The position numbers and the translations under genes are program-made. From contig MNCI01004927.1 of NCBI GenBank assembly GCA_015680685.1, positions 378,395-430,714 on the forward strand: a DNA stretch of 52,320 nt. Reading direction: 5' to 3'. The notes below the pieces were generated by a model. That model saw nothing but the letters and a program-made list of their open reading frames with translations, searched no databases and was not told the origin of the DNA. Below are positions 1 to 14,000 of this stretch, in pieces; position 1 is the first letter of the stretch, and the number at the start of each line of letters is the position of its first letter. The DNA comes from Gnetum montanum (taxonomy: Eukaryota; Streptophyta; Gnetopsida; Gnetales; Gnetaceae).

Positions 1-129
1 GTGTAGTGAATAATCAATCACCCATGGAGACAAACTGGTACAGTAGCATTCTTACCTATCTCCTCACCCAACAAACACCACAAGAGCTAAACCTTAAGAA
101 GAAACAACTATTTCTTCACTAAGCCAAGT

Positions 130-1335
130 ACTTTATGGAGATCAATGGGAAACTTTACAAAGTGTGTCCCGATGGATTGGTTCGATGGTGTGTTCCTAAT
201 ATAGATCAACTACGAGTTCTCCAAGACGCTCATGAGGGTCCTTGTGGGGGTCATTATGCTGGGAGACGAATGACCATCAAGATCCTGCTTGCAGAATATT
301 ATTAGCCTACATTATTTTGGGATGCCCATTGTTTCGTCCAATCTTGTGAGCACTATCAATGTGATGGGGGAATGACTGCTAGAATGGAGGATCCACAACA
401 ATGGATTCAACCATTAGAACCCTTCGACATTTGGGGAATTGATTTTATCAGGCCAATTACACCAATGTCCAATGGAAAAGCTTATATTGTTGTTGTTGTT
501 GATTACCTCACTAAATGGGCCAAAGCATCCACTATTAAAGATTTTACATCATCTACAGCTACATGATTTGTTCAATAACAAATCATAAACAAGTTTGGTG
601 TGCCACGTGCACTTATTTGAAACAATGACACATACTTCATAAGTCCAACTTTTTGGAAATTAATGCAATGCTTAGGGGTTGAGCATAAATTAACTACACC
701 ATACCACCCCCAAGCAAACGATCAAGCAGAAGTCACCAATAGGAAGATTATGAAGATATTGACAAGAACCATTAGCAAGTTTAGGCAAGATTAGCGCACT
801 AAACTAAATGATTCCCTTTGGGCATACCGCTCCACATGGAAACTCCCTATAGGCTACTCTCCCTATGAGTTAGTCTATGGTAAATTACCAACGCTTCCCA
901 CTCAAACTAAGCTCCATACACTATCCACAGCATGTGACCTTAACCTTAACCTTGACCTAGCACAACAACAACAATTAGTAACCCTTAATTTGCTAGATGA
1001 AAACTGACTAGCTGCCCTGTCATCTAACAAATTGCACAAGGCATTCAATAAGCAATGTCATGACCTAAGGATTAGGAAAGTTAAATATCAGCTAAGAGAT
1101 AAGGTTCTCTATTGGAATTCCACACATGTGCCACAACGTACTAAATTTCAAACACTGTGGAAAGGACCTTATATTATTTATGCAACTTTTCCTTTAGCAG
1201 TCATGACAATATACAAACCTAAGAGCCCAGACAAGAAACTATTGGTCAATGTGCAACAAACCAAACCTTTTCATGAGCTTAGGACAGCCAATATGCATGT
1301 TACCTCTATTAGTGGACAACCTTGCTCACTATTTT
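130..1335 (+). pseudogene. Decayed Ty3/gypsy integrase (pol 3' end)
   Basis: Conceptual translation shows the HHCC zinc-binding region (HEGPCGGHYAGRRM near 230-270, Cys pair near 345-360). The catalytic core starts in the open stretch 372-566 (FDIWGIDFIRPI, then VVVDYLTKWAKA). Further pieces are TTPYHPQANDQAEVTNRKI near 690-755, YRSTWKLPIGYSPYELVYGK near 830-890, and the C-terminal part KVLYWNSTHVPQRTKF within 1032-1337. Stops lie between these pieces (for example after the core at 564-566 and near 793), so no full protein can be made. The family call is firm because the motif order is that of chromovirus/gypsy integrases. The protease, RT and RNase H regions must lie left of the window. Confidence 0.85.
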
Positions 1336-3238
1336 AGATCTCCTCCTTCCAACTTAGTCATGGGAGAGATGGCTACCTATGCTAACCATTCTAGGCCCTC
1401 AGTTCTTTTTGAATTTTTTTTACACGTTTTTGTTTCACACATTTTTGTTTTACACCATCGTTCATATTTTTACTATTTTTGTGATTACTTGATTTACATT
1501 TACTCATCATCCAATAAGTGCTCATGATGGTGGATTGAATTATATCATATTGATTGCTAATGTTTGGTTTTTAACCTTGAATTATGATGCTAATATTAAG
1601 GTATGGTTCTTTTGGTAAAACAGGCAATGAGTCCATACCATCCACTCATCCATACAACTCTATGGTCTCCTTTGGCTTGGAATTGTACAGTCCCCTTTTT
1701 CTAAGCAAACTTTTAATGTATTGGTGGCTAGGTACTTTTCAAACTAAGGAATGACTCAAAGAATGAAAAGAGTGTGACTTCAAGGGGATTTGATGCATTT
1801 GTGCTGGCCATTCTCTTGGGTGCTTGGATGCTTTTTCTTGGGTTTTCCGCCATTCTAACATTGTTCAAAAATCGGGAAGCTGAGTGAATAAAAATAAGTC
1901 TTTGCATGGTGTGGTTCTCACGCAAAAACAAAAACAAAAAAAAGGTGTGAGAATTCAAAGCACACCCCTTAGACATAATAAAATAATATGGGCTACAGAC
2001 ACTCGTTATAAAATTAGAAAGACATGTTACCCATGCCTAAAGGTTCCCTCTAACTAAGGCCCTTTCTCGCTTCCTGCTTCTCCATCTCGCTCTCCTCAAA
2101 ATGGTGGTGACTCTTTGTGGAAGCATTCTTGTTGCTTCAAGTGGATGGATTAGTCAAGTGTGTTGATGCGAGGTCACTGAATGTGGTTGGTTTGAGTCTG
2201 GATTTGGGATGAGTTCTACTCAATTATCTTAACCATGAAATACACAAGGGGCTTTACACAACCTTGTTCTTGGGATTCCATTCCATTCTCTCCTCTCCAT
2301 CTTTCTTTCCATTTTCCACCTCATTGCCAGTTTTATCATTAGTCTATTCTGGGTTGATGCATTGTTTTTCTTCTGTGAATTCTTGTGGGTAAGTTTTTAA
2401 CTCTTACTTCCAAATGACATTCCTAGAGCCTATGGACTCTTTGATTTGTGGGTTTGTTAGGGCATAAAAGGCATGAGCCTACTTTGGGGAGGACCCACTG
2501 GCATTCCTTTTTGGTGCAATTGTTAAGTTCTTTTCTTTAAACATTTCTTGCAATCAATCATATCTTGTTTCATCCCCATCCATGACATCCATTTTATTGG
2601 CGTGGCCATTGTTATTTTTTCCCATCTTTCTTGTTCCTCATCATATTTTTCCATCTTATAGCTATCAGAGGTTTGCTCTTAGTCATGGGGGCCCTAGCAC
2701 AAATTTTTCAATTTTCTCCATTTTACTATTCGCCTAACCCCTACACCTTGGATAGTCACCTATGATAAATCTCCAAACCAATTTCTACCATAACCACAAC
2801 TCAACCAATGTGCTTCATATCGAGGCAAGGTATCAACTGCATTGTGGTTTATCTATCCTTGTGCAGATGGCGATCATACAAACAATGGACTGGGCTTGGA
2901 GGAAGCACTAAGGATAGATCAGAACTGGAGCATTTACGAAAGGAGCAAGTCTAGTGGCATGGCTATGGATAAATAACAGAAGGTGCAATCATAGCATTGG
3001 TGGCAACACGCTTCATTTTCTTTCTCTCTCTTTCTCTACAAGCTGACAAATAAAGGCTTGAATGTCATTTATGGACGAGTGTTCACCACAATGTTGTAAT
3101 ATGCTTATTGATCCGTCACTGGGCATGTTGAGTCTATCATCCCATTCCACCGTCAGTTGTCAATTAGTCAATAATCCCATACCTTCCCAATACTTTGTAA
3201 GGAACTCGAGGACAAGTTTTCATTCAGTCATGGGGGTA

Positions 3239-4064
3239 TGATGAGAGCAGTTACTCTATCAGTTTATTCTAATTATTAGAGTAGTTGCTCCCTAGCCTAT
3301 AAATACAATGCCCAAGCGCACAATTGGAAAAGAAGTCTTTTAGCAATGAAGTAGCAAAACTCTTGTTTGTTTGAAAGTCAAAGTATTTTTCAAGTGCCCA
3401 TAGTAGGAGGTCAAAGTGTGGATGGATCTTTATTCGAGCATTGTGTACCTGAGCACACCTTGTGTATGGCAATAAAGATGAGCTCTTTGATTCATCCTTG
3501 CAACACTTGAGATTTTTTTTCTTACGCATTTCTTTTATTTTATTTTCTTATGCATTTATTTTATTTTATTTTAGTTTATGCACTTTACATTTCTGTTATT
3601 AGCACAGCAATTCATTTTGATCAATTAAGCAAATTGTTAAATTACACAAGCACGAACGCTTCGAGCATGCATGTAACGCTTGGTAACCTAGTAATGATTA
3701 GCGTTTGGTAATCCCAACAGTGTTGCACTAGTTCAAGATGTGTATGGCAAGTGGGAACATATGCTTGTGTTAGGATTAGTTAGAACTTACTTAATGAGTA
3801 GTAAGTTAAATTAGTCACCTAGTTATCTCTCTCCTTCCCTACTATCGCAGGACATAAAAACATAAAAGCTATAAAAATCATATGCCTCAAGCTTATTTAA
3901 CCATACAATTGTGACATACAGGTAAGCTTGGGAAGACAACGATCAACCAACCCGTCCTTGTTCCACAAGGGCGCATCAGCACTTAGTCCTTGGAATTTGA
4001 TCGAATCGTGTGTGAAATGCTCGTATTCGTATGGTTGAGCGTAGGGGTACCTCGCCGCTCATCA
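3239..4064 (+). repeat. 3' LTR of the left-edge gypsy element
   Basis: It starts TGATGAGAGC directly after the PPT and ends GCCGCTCATCA, so the ends form the short inverted repeat TGATGA/TCATCA. A TATA box (TATAAATA, 3298-3305) and an AATAAA (3471-3476) sit where promoter and polyadenylation signals are expected. Homology to the reverse complements of the right-hand LTRs is clear in two places: the GCTTGGTAACCTAGTA stretch near 3680 and the final 130 bp (3929-4064). The 826-bp length compares with 951 and 891 bp for the other two copies. Confidence 0.8.
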
Positions 4065-4299
4065 TTGGCCAACCATGTGGTGGCAATTGAAGAATCCAAT
4101 TCCTTGATCCATACTGGTGCTATGTTTCCCAGTTTCTGGTTTTGTTTTTGCAGTAGTTACAAGAATGCACGTTGAGGATTTATGGTAGTAATAGAGCTGC
4201 AACTTAGATGTTGGTGCTACAATGTGGATGTGCTGCTCCATCAACCACATTTTTTGATCGTGCAATTGTAGCTATTTCCAACATGTTACCTTGATGGAA

Positions 4300-4575
4300 A
4301 TTGTTATTTTTCTATAGTGGACGTTACATGGGTAATGAGGCGTGGTTCCTAGCCATTTTTACAGCTGCACGTTCCTACAGTTGTTACTTGCACATGGGTG
4401 GTGGGAGTTGTATGTTTCTTTGCCATGTGATCAGTGGATGTTACAATGAGCATTACCTACGCAGGTGGTGGCAATGGACATTATAGTGAACATTACTTGC
4501 ATAGGTGGTGGTGGTGGTGGTGGATGTTACAGTGGATGTTATTGCCATGACCATTACGCATGGGTGGTGGCTCCT
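4300..4575 (+). repeat. Degenerate tandem repeat with GGT-rich units
   Basis: Units of roughly 50 bp recur with the pattern GTTACA...CATTAC...GCA.GGTGGTGG (for example near 4318, 4435, 4485 and 4535), and a (GGT)n run lies at about 4503-4523. No coding potential follows the repeat. A TATA-like CTTTATAAATTCC lies just downstream near 4591, so the stretch 4300-5040 might be an old LTR, but I found no matching ends. Confidence 0.45.
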
Positions 4576-5559
4576 CATGTGCTAAACTGGTCTTTATAAA
4601 TTCCTTGGCCAGATGCAACAAAGAGGAGGGAGAATACAAAAAAGGATTGAAGAAACATAGAGAGGATACTATTGAGAGAACTACACCAGATTAGAATTTT
4701 TGTTTGTGCACAAAATTGTGAAGGAAGAGTGTTGATGCTTTATGGCAATTAACAACCAACAATATTTTAAGATTGTGAAGTTGTTGCACTACGGAGACAA
4801 TAGAGCAGTGTCACAAATTAGGTGACATCTCCTTTGTAATCTTCCTTATTTCTCATAAATTTATTTAAATTCAATTTGGTTTAATTGATTGTATTCATCT
4901 TTGAACTTAATGTTAGAAATTAAGGTGAATATTGTTGATTTTACTTATGGGTGATAGCTGTAAGTGTCTAATTGTTGGTTTTATGTATTGATGATCTTTT
5001 GACTTTAAACCGTTCCTCCACAAGATACGACTTGCAGGTTAGTTTCAGACAAGGTGACAATTTTTACAACAAAGAAACAAAGATAAAAATTAATGATATC
5101 CAACACTGAATTTTGCCTGGCTCGTCACCTTCCCAACTCCACATCATCATCATATCCTTCCCAACATATAATTTTATCATATCTTTTTCGATCATTCCTA
5201 CATGTCTCGTTTTTTTCCTTTGTTGTCTTGCTCCTCAACTCCATGCAAATAGCCTTCCCACCTAGTCACCAAATACTTTTATTAGTCAATAGTTGAATAT
5301 AAATATGGATTGATATTAATCTAAACTACTCTATTGCATTGTTAAAGGATTTGTTGTATCAAACATAGATATATGCACAATTTCTCAATTATTTTTATGT
5401 GTATGAAAGGCCAACACTGTCTTCTAGTTGAGATGAAATATTTTCAATGTACCTATTATTTATGCACTCTACATACAACCTTATCTAGAAAAAGCATATG
5501 TAAAGTTCCTAGAGATTAGTGGACCCTTCAAAAAAAAAAAAACCCCTTAGTAAATATAT
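4576..5559. other. Unassigned spacer
   Basis: AT-rich, with only short ORFs lacking recognisable domains. A TATA-like motif near 4591 and a short CATCATCAT run near 5140 are the only notable features. I see no gene here. Confidence 0.5.
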
Positions 5560-6480
5560 TAAAGTGACTCAAGACATGTATAAAGGAGCAACCACTAAAA
5601 TTAGAATAGCTCATGGAATAACATTTGATTCTTAAGTCATAGTAGGTCTACATGAAGCATTTGCACTTAGCCGATACTTATTTACCATTATTATGAATGA
5701 ATTAACAAAGGAAATATAAGATAAAATCCCTTAATTCATGCTATTTTTGAATGATATTGGGTTGGTAGATTCAACTCTAAAAAATTGCTTTTAAAATAAA
5801 GTGGAAACAGGCTCTAAATCAAAAAGCTTAAATATTGGCAAAAGCAAAATAGAATATATGGAATGCAATTTCAATAACATAAACAATGGTGAAATAGAAG
5901 TGACAATTCAAGGCCAAAAGTTTCTCATCGCAAACATTTCTGCTACCTAAGATCAATCCTCCACTCATATGGTGAAATTGATAAAGATATAAGAAAGATT
6001 AAGGCAAGATGGTCAAAATAGAGATAGGCTAGGGATGTTTTATGTTATAAAAGAATAGCAATAAAGCTAAAAGGAAAATTCTACAAAGAAACAATTAAGC
6101 TTACTATCTTATATGGTTCTACATGTTAGGCAATACAAAAGAGGTATGACCAATAAATTAGTGTGGCAAAAATGCAAATGCTTAAATAGATGCTACATGT
6201 TCCCAAAAGAGATAAACTACAAAATACAAACATTAGAGGAAGACCTAGAGTAGATTCTATTTTAAATAGTTAGAAGAATGATGGTTTAGATAGTAGGCAT
6301 GTATAAAGAAAATCAAACATTGAGCTTGTAAAAAAAGGTTTGTTACATCACTATTCTAGGAAAGCCACCACGTGGAAAACCAAAAAAGACATTGGAAAAA
6401 ACAATTAAAGAAGATATGAAGAAACTTCAAATAAACAAAGATTATCTCTTCATAGAGGTGAACGGAAAAAAGGAATTCAC
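5560..6480 (+). mobile_element. Dead RTE-type LINE fragment (reverse transcriptase 3' part)
   Basis: Broken translation in several frames reads as the C-terminal half of an RTE-clade LINE reverse transcriptase. The pieces are LNIGKSKIEYMECNF (near 5830-5875), KFYKETIKLTILYGSTC (near 6080-6130), ISVAKMQMLK (near 6160) and the terminal GKPPRGKPKKTLEKTIKED (near 6360-6415). Stops and frameshifts separate them. It is of the same type as the fragments at 18929-19285 (minus) and 35990-36290 (plus). Confidence 0.7.
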
Positions 6481-8089
6481 TTACCAAACCTTATTTTATT
6501 AAGAGAGAACTAAAATGATGATACTAAAGATTTTAGAGTTCTACATTCAAAATACATTTTAAATAATTACCATTATAAAACTGGCAGATTACACCATAAA
6601 TCTCCATTATGCCCCTTATAATAACAATTGCAAAATAGTCATATCCTCCCATCCATTGCATAATTACCATAATAAAGCTTGCCTCCTCACCTATACATCA
6701 TAAAGCTTACCTCCTCACCTCCACATCATTATATCCAATTATATGAGATCATTATTTCCTCTATCTTAAGCAAAAACTTTCCATATATGTAATTCTTATG
6801 GTATCTTTTTCAAAAACTGCTTACCACCAAAAAAATTGTTATGTGCGCACCTAATTTTCCTTTACAAAAGTAGCTTCACCAAACTGTGAAAAGTCGTAAC
6901 CCTTAAATTTTAGGTATAGGCAAATTGGAATGGAACTTTTACATACACGAGTATCACTAATACTTGCTTTTAAGTTACCTTAATTAAACTTTATGTTCAT
7001 GAAACATTTTTTAAGCTTATAACCGTTTATGTGAACAGCGAGAATGAGTTCTTGCAGCTGCAAAATCCTTTCATTTCCAACCCACCGCAAACTATCAACA
7101 CAAAACACCAATCTCTGTTACCAATTCATTCATTCCACTGGCAATAAATTGCATAGCATCAATGATTTGTTTTCCACGCGTCCATGCTGTACGGCTCTTA
7201 CAGTTGTTTCACAAAGTTTAGCATTTCTAACAAAACCCTTTAAAAAATTCCCAAAATACTTTATCCTTCTTTTCAAGATCCATGTAGAAATAAAGCTAAA
7301 GCAACCATAGTATTAACATTATTTCTGGATGCACCTGACCACTTCGAAACAAAGATAAATGAGAATAAGGTTCTTCTTTTATTTGAGTTCTGGCGGTCTA
7401 CGGTCAGTCTCAAATAACTTCGACAATATATCCATCAAAATTTTGCTGACTTTGTTGGAATAGTTGTGGGTTCCAAACAGTTAAAATGGCTAAACTCAAT
7501 AAATGAAATCCTGTGCAAGACATCGAAAGGAAACTGTAAAAATTAGATTGGTCATTTATTCCACCTCCGAATAGTTTAGAACAGTAAAGATAAATATGTA
7601 AAGAAAAATAGAAGATGCCTTCCTACTCGATATGAAACAAATTTCGTACGCCTTGCCCTTCAAAGTTGGCGTTGTTGGAATATTTTGAAATCTAATTTAA
7701 CGGACGCTGAAAAATTAGAAACATAAAGTTACAAAAAGAAGTGTTTCAACAAACGACAAAGCTGCAACTCAATATGGGTAAAAATGTCAGCAAAATACAA
7801 ATCATGCCTATCCACCTGCTACAGTAATTAAGTTTGTTTGAGTGGCGTATATTTTATTGATGTCCACTGCACGAGTAACTTTAACTAATGCATATTCTTT
7901 TAAAATGCACGGATCTAATTATCCATACAATTTCTCAAATGTCCATAACCCTAGCAAGTTCATCTTGATAAACTGAATTCTTTGCCTTCCTGTAGAATCT
8001 TACGGTTGCCTTCAGCAACAATTAAATGGCAACCTCTTTGCTGCAATAGTTTACTATTTTACATGGTCCGTCCTTCCAAGGAATTGCTT
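6481..8089. other. Spacer downstream of PEX22
   Basis: No gene is recognisable. The part next to 8090 should hold the PEX22 3' UTR, but no polyadenylation site can be fixed from sequence alone. A short duplicated phrase (AAAGCTTGCCTCCTCACC / AAAGCTTACCTCCTCACC) occurs near 6675-6720. Confidence 0.5.
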
Positions 8090-11000
8090 TTAAATTATAC
8101 CAAAATAAAGCTCTAAAGCAGATGAACCAAAAACATTTGAAGCAATACTGCTTTGAGATCCACTAGGAGAAATATGCAGCTGACAGCGGATAAATCTCTG
8201 CGAAAAAGGATGTCCAAGAAAAGAACTTTAATAAATAAAAAATAAAAGACCTACTGAAAAGGCTTTTATAACAAATAAAAACGAAAAACAAATAAAAAGC
8301 CCATCAACAGCTACCGATAATTTGGAAATCTTGTCAGCATCGGTGTCAATATGCCAATCAGGTTCTAGCTGTCGAACAAATGAAACGCTTCCGGCATCAG
8401 TGCTGCAGAAGAGCACCTGAAATGACAGAATCAGATGATATTAATATCTAAATTGCCATATCAGCATTTAATTAAATTTATCTGCAAATAATATCCACTT
8501 TATAACATTTAAAATAACTGCTCTCAGATCATGATTCAGATGAAAAAATGTGTAAATAAAGTAATAAAACAGATTATCTAGTTACGAATGACTCAAAATT
8601 GCAATCAACCAAAATTCCGGCCGCATCCACCTAAACCCATACCACATTTATGGTATGCATGTAAAGTCTGCCATTTTTTAAATCATTATAGTTGGAGCTA
8701 CGTCTCTGGCTTGATTTTAGGCAAACATACCATCCTCGAAAAGAAAAAATGCATAATAAAAATGAATTTTTACTTTTGTCCAAGGTAGCAAGATCTAATT
8801 CAAAGACTTCACCCAATTGGGCAGGTGGCAAGCCTATCCAATACACGGTAGCACTCAATTATTAAGAGGGCTGGGAATCTAGGATTTTTGTTGCATCAGA
8901 ATCGACAAAGTGTACATAATTGCATAAATACACCCACCAAAACAAACTCCACTGAAACTCTTCTTGGATCTGTTCCTAAATTCCTTTTATTTTTTATTTT
9001 TTATTGTTTTTGTTGGGTGTCTCTAACTCAACATTGCCTACTAGAGTAGAACCTGTGACCTAGGTTTTCCATGTCAAGACTCTTACCACTAACGTAACAC
9101 CTCATTTAGCATCCTGAACCTCATTTAGCCAGTGAAGAATAATCCAAACTGCATATAAATGGAGAAAAGGTCATATTTAGTTTCAACGGAGTACTTTTCA
9201 AAATAGAGATAGAACTATCTGTCTAGCTGTCATTTTAAAATGGTAACCACTGATAAATGTTTTGTTAATACTGGAATTTCTGGTGGCGACTGGAAAATGT
9301 CCCAAATAAATTTAAGTTTAAATTTAACAGTAATTTTTGGGGCAATTGTGTTTCACTTTTTTTTATATATAAGCATAACCAACAAATAACTTGTATTTCC
9401 AAAGAGTTGGCATTATACAATTTTGGAGGTAAGCGAAGAGTACCTTATGCTTGTTCATACCACCTGAATTAAACAGACCAATTCCGTCCAAAGCTTTGAG
9501 CACCCTTTCCTGCAGATACCCACATCAATCAGAGAGTAAACATCCAGCATGTAAAAGGATAAGATAGTTAAAAAATAAATGGAACAAATTGAAACAGTTG
9601 CCATTGTAACAATGAATCAATCAGAATTTTCCCCATAATTGTAGAATAACATTTAATCTATTTCATATCAAAGAATGGCTAACTTCCGCCATATATATTC
9701 AAGTCAAGCGCATGTTGGATATTAAAGAAATGCCAAAATCCACTTGTTCTATGTCTGTCTGAGTTAACAGTTACTGTGGTAAAATCAAATCCATTTCCTT
9801 CACCCTTTCTTGCCACCCCCGGCTTGGCCGAGGAAAAGACATCACTTTTACATTTAAACCAAATGTTTTATGCCAAATTCTTCAGGTTCTCCTTTATATG
9901 TTTCATTTTATGCATAAATAGTATCTCTTACATCATGCATGCCATTTTTCAATATGTTAACAGCACTAATGGAAATAATTATATACATCCGGGTTTCTTT
10001 TATTCATATCCAGCACCGGATATTAATCATAGGAGGACGTATTCTAACTTCTAAAGCATTGAAAAGAATCATATGACATTAAGCAACTCTGCTAAATAAA
10101 CCAGTCGAAGGTATAACTGCACATTGAATATCGTTAATGCATACAATATGCAAAATCTCAGGTAACTTTTTTATTGTTGTTGTTGTCGACGATAGCATTA
10201 GAGTCTCAAGACTCGTTCTTCGCATCTTTTGAACTTTAAATAAATTCCAAAAATAAACGCTTTAATGTCACTAAGGGTTTCAAATTATCAAAGTGAATAG
10301 ATTCCAAGTAACCAACACTTGAAAAGTAATGAAGGTTGTCTAATAGTGTCATAAATGCATCAACCTAATAAGTCATTCTTTATCCAATTAAACTCACACG
10401 AAACACATGGTTTTGATATTGCACATTGGCATTTCTTGTTATGTGAATTTTCATACAGCTACAACACAAGCACATTACATCTTCTTGCTGCCAGTATGAA
10501 AGCAGCTAACCGCTCAAAATGTATATAAAGTAGCAAAAAAAATCAACAAATTTACTGAAAGAGTGCTTAACAAATTTATAGATGTCTGCAGTCTATTGAA
10601 CTTTCAAATAATTTACAGCATTTCTTGGAAATATTTAAAAAGAACAGTTAAGCAAAGAACACTTAAGCAAGACATTCTTTCATATATCACCAAGAACCGT
10701 TAGGCAATTCCCAAAACCTACAACAGCTATAGTTTAAAAATATCAATATAGGTTGAAAGCATGTATATCACCATGTTTCTCAACAATAATTGAAGTAGAC
10801 ATTCAGTTTAGAACCAAACATATTAAAACATTCGGTATAATTATGTTAAAACATTACAACATGTGGAACACCACAATTGAATGTTTTGCTCAAGTATTTA
10901 GTTTGTTTTAAACTGGAAACCTTCCAACATCGTTCTGCTTTTTCAATGCATCCATTGCATTACAGAAGTTGCTGAAATTTTAATTTTAAAAAATTCAAAT

Positions 11001-14000
11001 ATTTGGCAAATTAGATAGTCAGTGATTGGATATGACTTCCACTTTCAGTTCTCAGCCAATAAAAAGGAATTTAAAGAAAAACAGAGAAAGGAAAAATTAG
11101 TGTGCAGGAATAAGGACTGCTAAATACCATAACAACCATATTACATAAGAAGACCCGCATAGAATATCTAGTTGTGTACCTCACTCTCATCATCAATAAC
11201 TCTTGTCATTAGATAAAGATCACAGGCTTTGGTCATTTCCAACAGAACCTCAACCACAGACTGTCTCACAGTGACATGTTCCTGCAAAAACATTATTGCC
11301 ATCCTGTTAGATTTCACTACAACTTTAATACACAGCTACTATAAGATTAACATTTTTACCTGCAACTCCTCTGCTGTTTGCTCCTCAAGTACTACTCCAA
11401 GAAGTTGGCAGGTGACCTTCACAAAAACATCGTTGAAAATACATAAATTAGGCAGTGTTTCAAAGCAAATTGGTTTATAATATCTAAACATGCATTTCAG
11501 TTTTGATTTAAAACGGGTATTTTACAAGGTAATATGATATGTAACTTCTGAAACACTAATATAACCATGATTTTACTTTTAAAAAAAAAAGATGATTACG
11601 TAGAGCAAATTTAAATTAATCTTTGATTAAAATTTTACTATTATACTACACCGAGTATACTGTACAGAACTAATGGACCTCCTACATGTCCATGAGTCTA
11701 GAAAGCCTAGGAACCTTCCAGAGAAACAAGATAGAATGAAACCGTCCACACCACTGATAGTTAACATCTGCAGACTTGCCTTAAGACATTAGATCTTCCA
11801 TCCTTTTTGTTTTCTTTTCTTTTTCTTCCTTTCCTGATGTGCTAATCATTTATGATATCATTTATTGTTTTTAGCTTTATTTTCATGTTCTTATTCCAAT
11901 CCTAATTCTACATCTCATGATCAAGAAAAAACTTTTCTTAGAGGGAAAAATTTAGGTGGCCAGAAGCAAAAATTGGAAAGAAAATGTGATATATACTAGT
12001 TTAGCTATATATTTATGATATATATCTATTATTTGGCTAAGAGAATCTTTATATTTTTCAAATTAATAAAATCTCAAATAGATTCACTGAGAATTAATTT
12101 TCCCATTCAATGATAATTCTCATGAAAAAGTTCATCTCTTCACCCAGCATTATGACAAAAATTAAAAATTTCCAGGGACAAAGTCCAGGGAACAAAGTAG
12201 TTGCCCTCTCAGCAAAACTGTCAGCCAAAATAATAATTCCATGAAAATATTCATCTCTTAATCCAGTGTTATTATGATAATAATTTATTTACCATGACAA
12301 AGTCCAGCCAACCAGTAGTTGCCCTCTCAGTCATAAAGCTCCTCCTTGGCCATTATGACAAGAGAAAAAAACTATGACCAGGAGAGCTCCCCTCACTGTT
12401 ATGATGATAAAATTATTTTACCATTATCGAGGAGGACTCTCTTGGATGGGGCTGGTAGCTGGCCTCTTGGTCAAAAAAATATAATTTGACTGCCCAGGTC
12501 TTTGATCCTAACATAATTATAATTTCTTATTTCCAAAATTGGGATTAGTTTGGTACCCTAAGGTAATTATTTTATATTTAAACTTTTCATTAGAAATTTG
12601 ATCCTATCATCTTGGTTGATCATTAAGATCCCAAGACTTACCTCATTTTCAAATTTTATTTTATTAAAATAATCTCTTTTTACTTGTTCAAGAAAAAAGA
12701 AAGAAAAATCACCACACATATCAATTCAGAAAACATTTGCATCTTCCAATTGCACAGGTTTTAAGACATCATTATTCTGCATTTGCAATTTATTTTCATG
12801 TGTAATTAGACTTCACCATCGACAGCTATCTCAGTTTATACTAACTGTCACTGAAAATAATCCATACAATTAACTGAAAATACCTAAATTTAATTTTCTG
12901 ATAAATCAATTATTTGGTTCTTAAAACAAATGCTGCCTAAATTTTAGAAGTTTAGTGCTTCCATTCACAGATTTGTAAGTTACAGGCTCAATCCTAAGGT
13001 GTATGTTCTAACACATGTCACTTACTGGCATGATAAAAATATACATTCAGGGACTGTGGCATCAGATAGACAGCCAAGCATAGTAAATCATTGTCAAATC
13101 CTTCACCTACCTTTATGGGTGAGACTGGATAAAGTCGGTGCTTCCATTCAGACCACACACTTACATATTAAATTCCCTGGTTGTTAATAAACACAATCCA
13201 AATTCAAAATAACTCTTATAGCATATCTATTGCGTACATCTTTTTTTAAGTATCCTTATTAAAAGGCAATGCAAACAACACTTATGCCTCACCCAATCGC
13301 TTTGGCTTTAAAAGTTCTCATTGCAGACTCTTGTCAATCTCATTCTACAAATCTGAGAGACCAATGCATTTTTATTACATATTTAAAACTATATGTTAAG
13401 ACATAAAACTATTTTATTTTTCACATTCTTGAAGAACAGCAAATTGTTACCAGTTCTAGGTGTTACATACAGGCATACCTTTTTCTAACAATGAAAATGA
13501 GAGGCCTATTATCTGTTTCCCTGTGGATATTTGTTTTTAACTTAAAATCAGTAAAATTTTAAAACAGTGTCTCCATTTCTGTGCTTTCAATATGATAGCT
13601 CCATTGTTTTGCTTCTCGATTGATGTTGTGGTGCTTTGTATTTTTCAATCTAGTAGTTGTTCCTACCCCAACAAGTAAGATCATTCATTTTTTCATCTTC
13701 CATACATTGTTTAACACTTTGACCACTTTGACCATCTAAAGAAACTTTACCACAAGTACAAAAAGAGCCCACATACATGTTCGTGTACCAATTTCTTTTC
13801 ATTTCATTGCAAAATATGAGTAACTATTAAAATTATCAATACAGCTATTCAAACTAATACTTTCGTATGCAAACGAGCCCAAGAAAAAAACATACCTTCC
13901 TGCCACCATCTAATTGCTGCTTTAAGGCTTGTGCCAATGTTACCTACAACAAGTAACATGAATAATTTGGAATCGAAGAAAAACCATAGCAAACCAAACA

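Larger units (their letters stand above)
1..4064 (+). mobile_element. Ty3/gypsy LTR retrotransposon, 5' part outside window
   Basis: The left edge holds the 3' part of a Ty3/gypsy element: a decayed integrase region (about 130-1335), roughly 1.9 kb without a readable ORF, a polypurine tract (TGGGGGTA, 3231-3238) and a 3' LTR (3239-4064). The order integrase, PPT, LTR fixes the + orientation. The LTR belongs to the same family as the two LTRs at 49596-50546 and 51159-52049, which lie in the opposite orientation. No target duplication can be tested because the 5' end is missing. The element is not functional: several in-frame stops interrupt the integrase. Confidence 0.85.

Noticed and set aside
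9776-10054. 92-codon plus-strand ORF in PEX22 intron 5
   Set aside because: No similarity recognised and it is antisense within an intron; the composition is like neighbouring intron sequence.
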